DNA of 64,000 nucleotides from contig CAJNOJ010000200.1 in assembly GCA_905250025.1 (NCBI GenBank), forward strand, positions 1-64,000, read 5' to 3'. Below the pieces are notes generated by a model, which had not been told where the DNA came from, searched no databases, and saw only the letters and a list, made by a program, of their open reading frames with translations. This document shows positions 59,025-64,000 of the stretch, one piece after another (position 1 is the first letter of the stretch; each line of letters begins with the position of its first letter). This DNA comes from Adineta ricciae (lineage: Eukaryota; Rotifera; Eurotatoria; Adinetida; Adinetidae). The translations under genes were made by a program, and so were the position numbers.

Positions 59025-60846
59025 TTAGTATCCACCTTGATCTTTAAATACACGTTCAATGTCAGCATTATGTGGATTTAAAGGTGGCAACCATTGTGGT
59101 TTTTCCTTTTGTAACCACGACCAGATAATATCAGAGATGATTGCATGTCCGTATTGGTTCACATGGAAACCGTCGACGCTTTCAATTAATTGCCATGGTT
59201 CACCACCTTGTGCTTCCCATTCTTGAATAGCTTGGTCAAATGGAAAATCAAGATAAGCAACGTCATAGTTCTTGGCGTTGTAAGTGAATGTAGCATTGCG
59301 AACCGCGCCCGATAATTGAACAGCTCGTTCGGTGGTCAATTCTCGAAGGGTATCATTCGACGAAAGCCAGCCATTACAAGGTGAAATTTGTAAGCACGAC
59401 AAGTAATCGTACATTTGAGGATAGGTGAGTGGTGGTCCAACACGGCCGAGTGGATGTAAACGAGTGCGTAAAAGATCGTATAACATACTACCGTTGCCAA
59501 GTCCAGTCGTCAAAACATGACTACCTTTTGGTAAGACTGTATCGAGATACGTTAGTGCAGTCATGACGTTTTTGTACATTTCTTCGACTGTGGTCATATG
59601 ATTGATAGTATCCGGATGCCCATTACATACATCATTACCGACTAAAGAGTAAATGACAAGAAGTGGTACATCACCTTTTGGTTGCCGTGCAAGCGATTTC
59701 ATAATACTGGTCATGGTGCTACTACGAGCTCCGTTGACGGCAATATTTTGATAATCACGATGATTACAATGGTCAAGGTCAAACAAACGACCATATAATG
59801 ATCGTGTTGGTCCTAAATGTATTGATGAAAGTTCGCGAAAGATAGAGTACGAAGATAGTGATCCTACCTTGTATATTCGGCCAGCTAACATTAACATGAC
59901 CAGTACTTGCTGATAATTGTGGCCAATCCAGCTCATTTTCCAATATAAACATCAAATGCTCAAATGCTTGTGGTGAAAACTGAGAAGCGTCCAGCCACTG
60001 TTCCGGAATATGAAAATGAGCAGAGATCGAATCGCCAAGCACAGCAATACCCATTCGTTGTGTGTCATTGCACATCTCGTCTTCCCATGATTGTCCAGTT
60101 GCCGAGTTCATGCCCAAGATGCCGTTACAGTTGTGGTCAAGAACACTATCACCTTGTGAAGCACGAGCACCGGGATGGATTTGTGAAGAGAAGTCATCGC
60201 AATCTTTTCCTCGCCATGAGGTGCCTCGAAATGTTACTTCTGTACCGAATTGATCATGATCAAAGTCAACCAACGGTTCATGATTGTTGAAGACATTTTC
60301 TAATATCTTACAGATTTCTGCAATACCAGGAATTTGACAAATTTTTGGCGTTGCTAAAAGTGAGTCAATGAGCGGATGTTGTTGACGTAGATGTAAAGCA
60401 CGTTGTGACAAAGATAGAGACGATTTCGATGGATAGGTTCGACATTTAGGTTGGCCAGGATCATCGTGACAAAATTTCAATGCATGGCATATCACATCTG
60501 GATTATCGCCTTTGATAAAACCATCAATGATAAGTGGGCCTATGATGGTACATTACATACGAATTCATTGAATGAATACGAAAGCAGTCATACCTAAAAC
60601 ATCCACTGCAGTCTTGCAATAGACCTTGAAATCGCCTGGTAAATATGAACATAATCTTTCCAGTGCCTGGGCTGCACTTTCGTTATAAACGATGGCAAGA
60701 CGGTCAACAAGACCTAACACAATTGAGCATGTTGCGCAATCTGAACCGCCATTGACACTCGACAACGAATGTATTAGACGGCCGTCCACGACGGTTACGA
60801 AAACGATCAGCAATACACCGATCCAAGTGAAAGTTGTGCTGGACAT
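59025..60846 (-). CDS. AOAH: acyloxyacyl hydrolase (AOAH), block copy 2
   Basis: Three exons matching copy 1; start MSSTTFTWIGVLLIVF at 60846. Saposin Cys residues, the GDSISAHFHIP nucleophile motif, GNDVCNG and VDGFHVNQYGH are all present and the frame is intact. Differences from copy 1 are scattered and mild (for example GIFGMNS to GILGMNS). If both copies are alleles, the animal has one AOAH locus here; if not, two active genes. Confidence 0.94.
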
Positions 60847-61019
60847 TGACGACAGTCGATCGTGCGAAGACAATCCTATTGATTATCACATACACGCCCC
60901 GATTTTAAAAACTACTCTTGGATGAGAACTACCACAGATGGATATTTTTTTTTCTGTTCGCTATGAATATACTATTTATTTAGATACTTCTGTCATGAGA
61001 AAAATATAAGTGAACGTTT

Positions 61020-62600
61020 GTCAGTACTAATAGCCACCTTGATCTTCAAATACATGTTCGATTTCGGTGTTATGCGGGTTGACTGGTAGTAGCCAACAAG
61101 GTCACTCTCTCTCTGTAACCAAGCCAAAAAAAAGCATCGAAAGACCAGCATGCCCATATTGATTGGTATGAAATCCATCGACACTTTCGATTAATTGCTA
61201 TGGTTTACCACCTTGCGCTTGCCGTTCTTGGAAAACTTGTTCGACTGGAAATTCAATACAACCTGTAACGAAGTATTTAGGTTTTTAAATGAATGTGGCG
61301 TTTCGCACTACACCAGAGAGATCTACTACACGCTGCGATATTAGAGCTCGGTTGTGTACCGTTGGAAATCAACCATACATTGTAAGGTGAAATTTGTAAG
61401 CATGATGGTTAATCATATATTTGTCTATAAGTAAATTGTACGCTAACATGATCGAATGGATGGATTAGATCAGGCAACAGTTCATACAATAAACTACCAT
61501 TGGCTAATCCAATTGTTAAGATGTTACTACCGTGTGGCAGTACAGTATTCAAATAAGCTGGATCGCTCATGACAATCTTCTGCATTTGTTCGACTGTTGT
61601 CACATCATCAAGAGTGTTTGGATGATCATTACACGCATCGTTACCTAACAATAAATAAATCACGAACAGTGGTACATCACTCTCTTGATTACGTCGTATT
61701 GATTTGACGATTTTCAGAATAGATCCACTATCTGCACCGCTGACAGAGATATTCGAATACTCGTGATGATTACAGTGATCTAGATCAAATCAACGTGTGT
61801 ATAACGATCGTGTCAGTCCTACACATATTCGTAAAGCTATATATGATACAGAGTAAAGATCTTACCGACAATATTTGTCTAATTGATATTAGCGTGTCCC
61901 GTAACTGTTGATAATTGTTGTCAGTCCACTTCATTTACCAGTATGAGCATTAGATGTTTAAATGCTTGTGGTGAAAACTGAGAAGCGTCCAGCCACTGTT
62001 CCGGAATATGAAAATGAGCAGAGATCGAATCGCCAAGTACAGCAATACCCATTCAACAACACTGTCACCTTGTGAGGCACAAGCACCGACGTGGATTGCT
62101 GAAGAAAAATCGTATTTTGGCAGTGGATGTCAATGACACAGATGTAAAGCTCGTTGCAATACAGATAAAGAAGATTTCGTTGGATAAATTTAGCGTTTCT
62201 TCTGACCGAGATCATTGCGATTAAGTTCTAGTGTGTGGCAGATCATATCTGATGTTTCTTTATTGAGGAATTCGTCAAGAATAATAGCACCTAAAGATAC
62301 ATTATTTATAGCTTCCAGTGAAGAAAGGACAATGAACAAATTTACCCAGATACTCAATGGTAACTTTACAATAGGCTGGAAAATCGGCTGGTAATGCATT
62401 ACAAACTTGTTCAAAAGAATCGATAAAACTTTCATTGTAAAAAAACGGATAGTTTTTCAACAAGACCGAGAACAATAGTACATGTTGCGCAATCTACGCT
62501 ACCATTTGCACTCCTAAGGCCGAATATATTAATAATAGGAAAGAGAACAGCACATAAAAAGCAAATTGAACCTAATTTTAAGTTAAACATTCTTTCGTAT
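61020..62600 (-). pseudogene. decayed AOAH paralogue, block copy 2
   Basis: Counterpart of 37539-39040 and likewise full of stops and frame changes. Its deletions differ. It keeps the EQWLDASQFS region lost from copy 1. It lacks the stretch between the NTQRMGIAVL-like part and the linker that precedes it in AOAH. Divergence from copy 1 near the 3' end is above 10% by eye, far higher than in neighbouring genes. Confidence 0.83.
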
Positions 62601-62708
62601 ATATTTTAGCCCGCAACAAGAAATAGAGCAGCAAACGTCTGTATAGTAATATTCGTTTTCTCATATTATCTATTTTGTTCTTATTAATTAAAAAAATACA
62701 AAAATCAG

Positions 62709-64000
62709 TTATTTTTTCACTCGTTCATAAAACAAAATGTATGCCATAGAAGCGAATACTTGAAGGTCACTGCATTCTCGAACGTAATCATCAGATATGG
62801 ATAGCCATCCCTTGTTATCCACCCGTCTTCTATAGACAATAAAATGTCCAGCTTCACTGATACCACCTAAATGTACAAGAACGGAATTGAGTCGATAGAA
62901 AGCATTCGATGGTTTCTTGATCGGTTGAGTTGGAGGTAAATTTGCTGGTAGAAGACGTGATAACGATATGAACGGATTCATGTCCAATAGATCAGGAAAT
63001 GAAACATGACTTGTATTTTTTATCGGCCAACCTTCATTGGTCCATGTCGTGCGAATGATATGCAAACAAAGGATTTCCGGCAACTGAAAACAGAAATAGT
63101 ATAGTATTTGATGACGAAATAGACTAGAACTAGGATATTTACTCGAGAAAACGTTGTTATTTTCCGATGTGATAAATTTCCTTTTGATTTACACTGTTTG
63201 CATGTTAAATTAGTAATCATCTCAGCCTTGAGATAATTGCCAATCAATTCCTGTAAGGTAAAGTTTTGTTGTTGTCGAACAGCAAGTGTCTGAAAGCATA
63301 TAACATTTATGCACTATTTTTACAAAAAGATTCTCTCCTACCAATGGACTTGCTGTCTGCCGATCAGGTATGACTAGAGACAGGGATTCAAAAAGCGACA
63401 TACTGATCGGATTCTAAATGAAAACTGACTAAGTAAATGGAAAATTGGAACTTTCAGATAGATTTACTTTATGTCTACATTCATTGCATTGTAGTTGTGT
63501 TGCTTGTAGACCTTGAAATGGATGTGGAGATACCAACGGACTTTCGTTGATCATTATTGACTGTGTATCATCCTGTTCATCCGAATCAAGACAAGCAGCA
63601 AAGCCAAGTTGTTTCGGCTGTGTCGATTTCTTGTGGGTTAATGTATTTATCAGAGAAAGAAGAAATTCGTGACTATCCTGTTGTTCGAATGGACTTAACC
63701 ATCTCGGCTGACACATGTGATCAATCAATTTAGCAACAGTGGAGTCTTGTGAAAAGGCTGATGATTGTCCATTAATTGACTGAATAAGATCAAGAAGGAT
63801 TTGAGTAACACGATTATTTTGCACGTGTTGATCGAGCCAATAAATAAATATCGATGAAGATGCAAGACATTGAACGATAGCGTTAGCAAAACAATTGTTT
63901 CCATAATTGATCAGTCCACCAGGATGACCTGTTCCGAATTCAAACGTAGGAGAAGATTTTCGGTGGAAAATGCAAACCTTTCTTTCTTCGATCTTTTGGT
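62709..64000 (-). CDS. USP30: USP30, block copy 2 (5' part beyond the window)
   Basis: Covers the catalytic domain to the window edge. The QCNECRHK and CKQCKSKG zinc residues, EAGHFIVYRR and the ISDDYVRECSDLQ end are present. The GNNCFANA nucleophile region is near 63870-63900. The membrane anchor and start lie outside. Differences from copy 1 are about 3% and mostly silent (one is S to Y in ISDDSV). The frame is intact. Confidence 0.9.

Larger units (their letters stand above)
52694..64000. repeat. block copy 2 of the 11.2-kb direct duplication
   Basis: Homologous to 29240-40476 over its full length and in the same orientation. It begins at the base after the N and is still homologous at the window end, so its true right border is unknown. 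Confidence 0.95.

Noticed and set aside
29240-64000. A mobile element as cause of the block duplication
   Set aside because: I see no transposase, integrase, reverse transcriptase, terminal repeats or target-site duplication at either block; the content is ordinary host genes.

Overview
The window looks like nuclear DNA of a bdelloid rotifer (Adineta/Rotaria type). The host call is inference. It rests on AT-rich DNA, animal genes cut by many GT..AG introns of about 50-70 bp, tight gene spacing on both strands, and two collinear copies of one gene block at allele-like divergence on the same sequence. I see no retroelement, DNA transposon, CRISPR array, rRNA or convincing tRNA gene.

Layout. 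1-1410: a possible exon at the left edge, then non-coding DNA. 1.4-7.35 kb: a secreted fibronectin-III-like, probably GPI-anchored protein (+); the 39-residue oligosaccharyltransferase subunit OST4 (-); and two convergent paralogues of an EF-hand/proline-rich protein with the same internal exon sizes. 7.35-11.2 kb: a gene-free stretch with simple repeats. 11.2-16.3 kb: an immunoglobulin-superfamily membrane receptor in eight exons. 17.2-18.8 kb: two tandem PLAC8-domain genes. 19.4-22.7 kb: CTP synthase (-), about 16 exons, with a small membrane-protein reading frame nested in one intron on the other strand. 24.3-28.8 kb: a TMEM205-like membrane protein, TAF10, a Rab GTPase (all +) and an alkaline ceramidase (-).

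29.2-40.8 kb is block copy 1. Nearly all its genes lie on the minus strand: RPS17, PPP1R11, an unknown 206-residue protein, MOB1, a coiled-coil/fibrinogen-domain secreted protein, acyloxyacyl hydrolase (AOAH), a decayed AOAH paralogue and the mitochondrial deubiquitinase USP30. 41.7-47.0 kb: a decayed nuclear-receptor copy, an intact DAF-12/HR96-type nuclear receptor and a DEG/ENaC sodium channel, all +. 48.9-52.7 kb: one or two coiled-coil, Ser/Thr-rich genes cut off at the only N of the window (52693). 52.7-64.0 kb is block copy 2, in the same orientation and gene order as copy 1. It starts inside RPS17 at the N and runs off the right edge inside USP30.

Biology. The genes are mainly housekeeping: glycosylation (OST4), nucleotide synthesis (CTPS), translation (RPS17), transcription (TAF10), Hippo signalling (MOB1), PP1 control (PPP1R11), ceramide turnover (ACER), vesicle traffic (Rab) and mitophagy control (USP30). 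Surface or defence-type genes are mixed in (Ig receptor, fibrinogen-domain protein, AOAH, which disarms bacterial LPS). The most important structural point is the direct block duplication, whose second copy begins exactly at an N that also cuts the preceding gene. That points to a join of two homologous haplotypes in the assembly rather than a proven tandem duplication. The copies differ by about 1% in MOB1, about 3% in USP30 and over 10% in the AOAH pseudogene.
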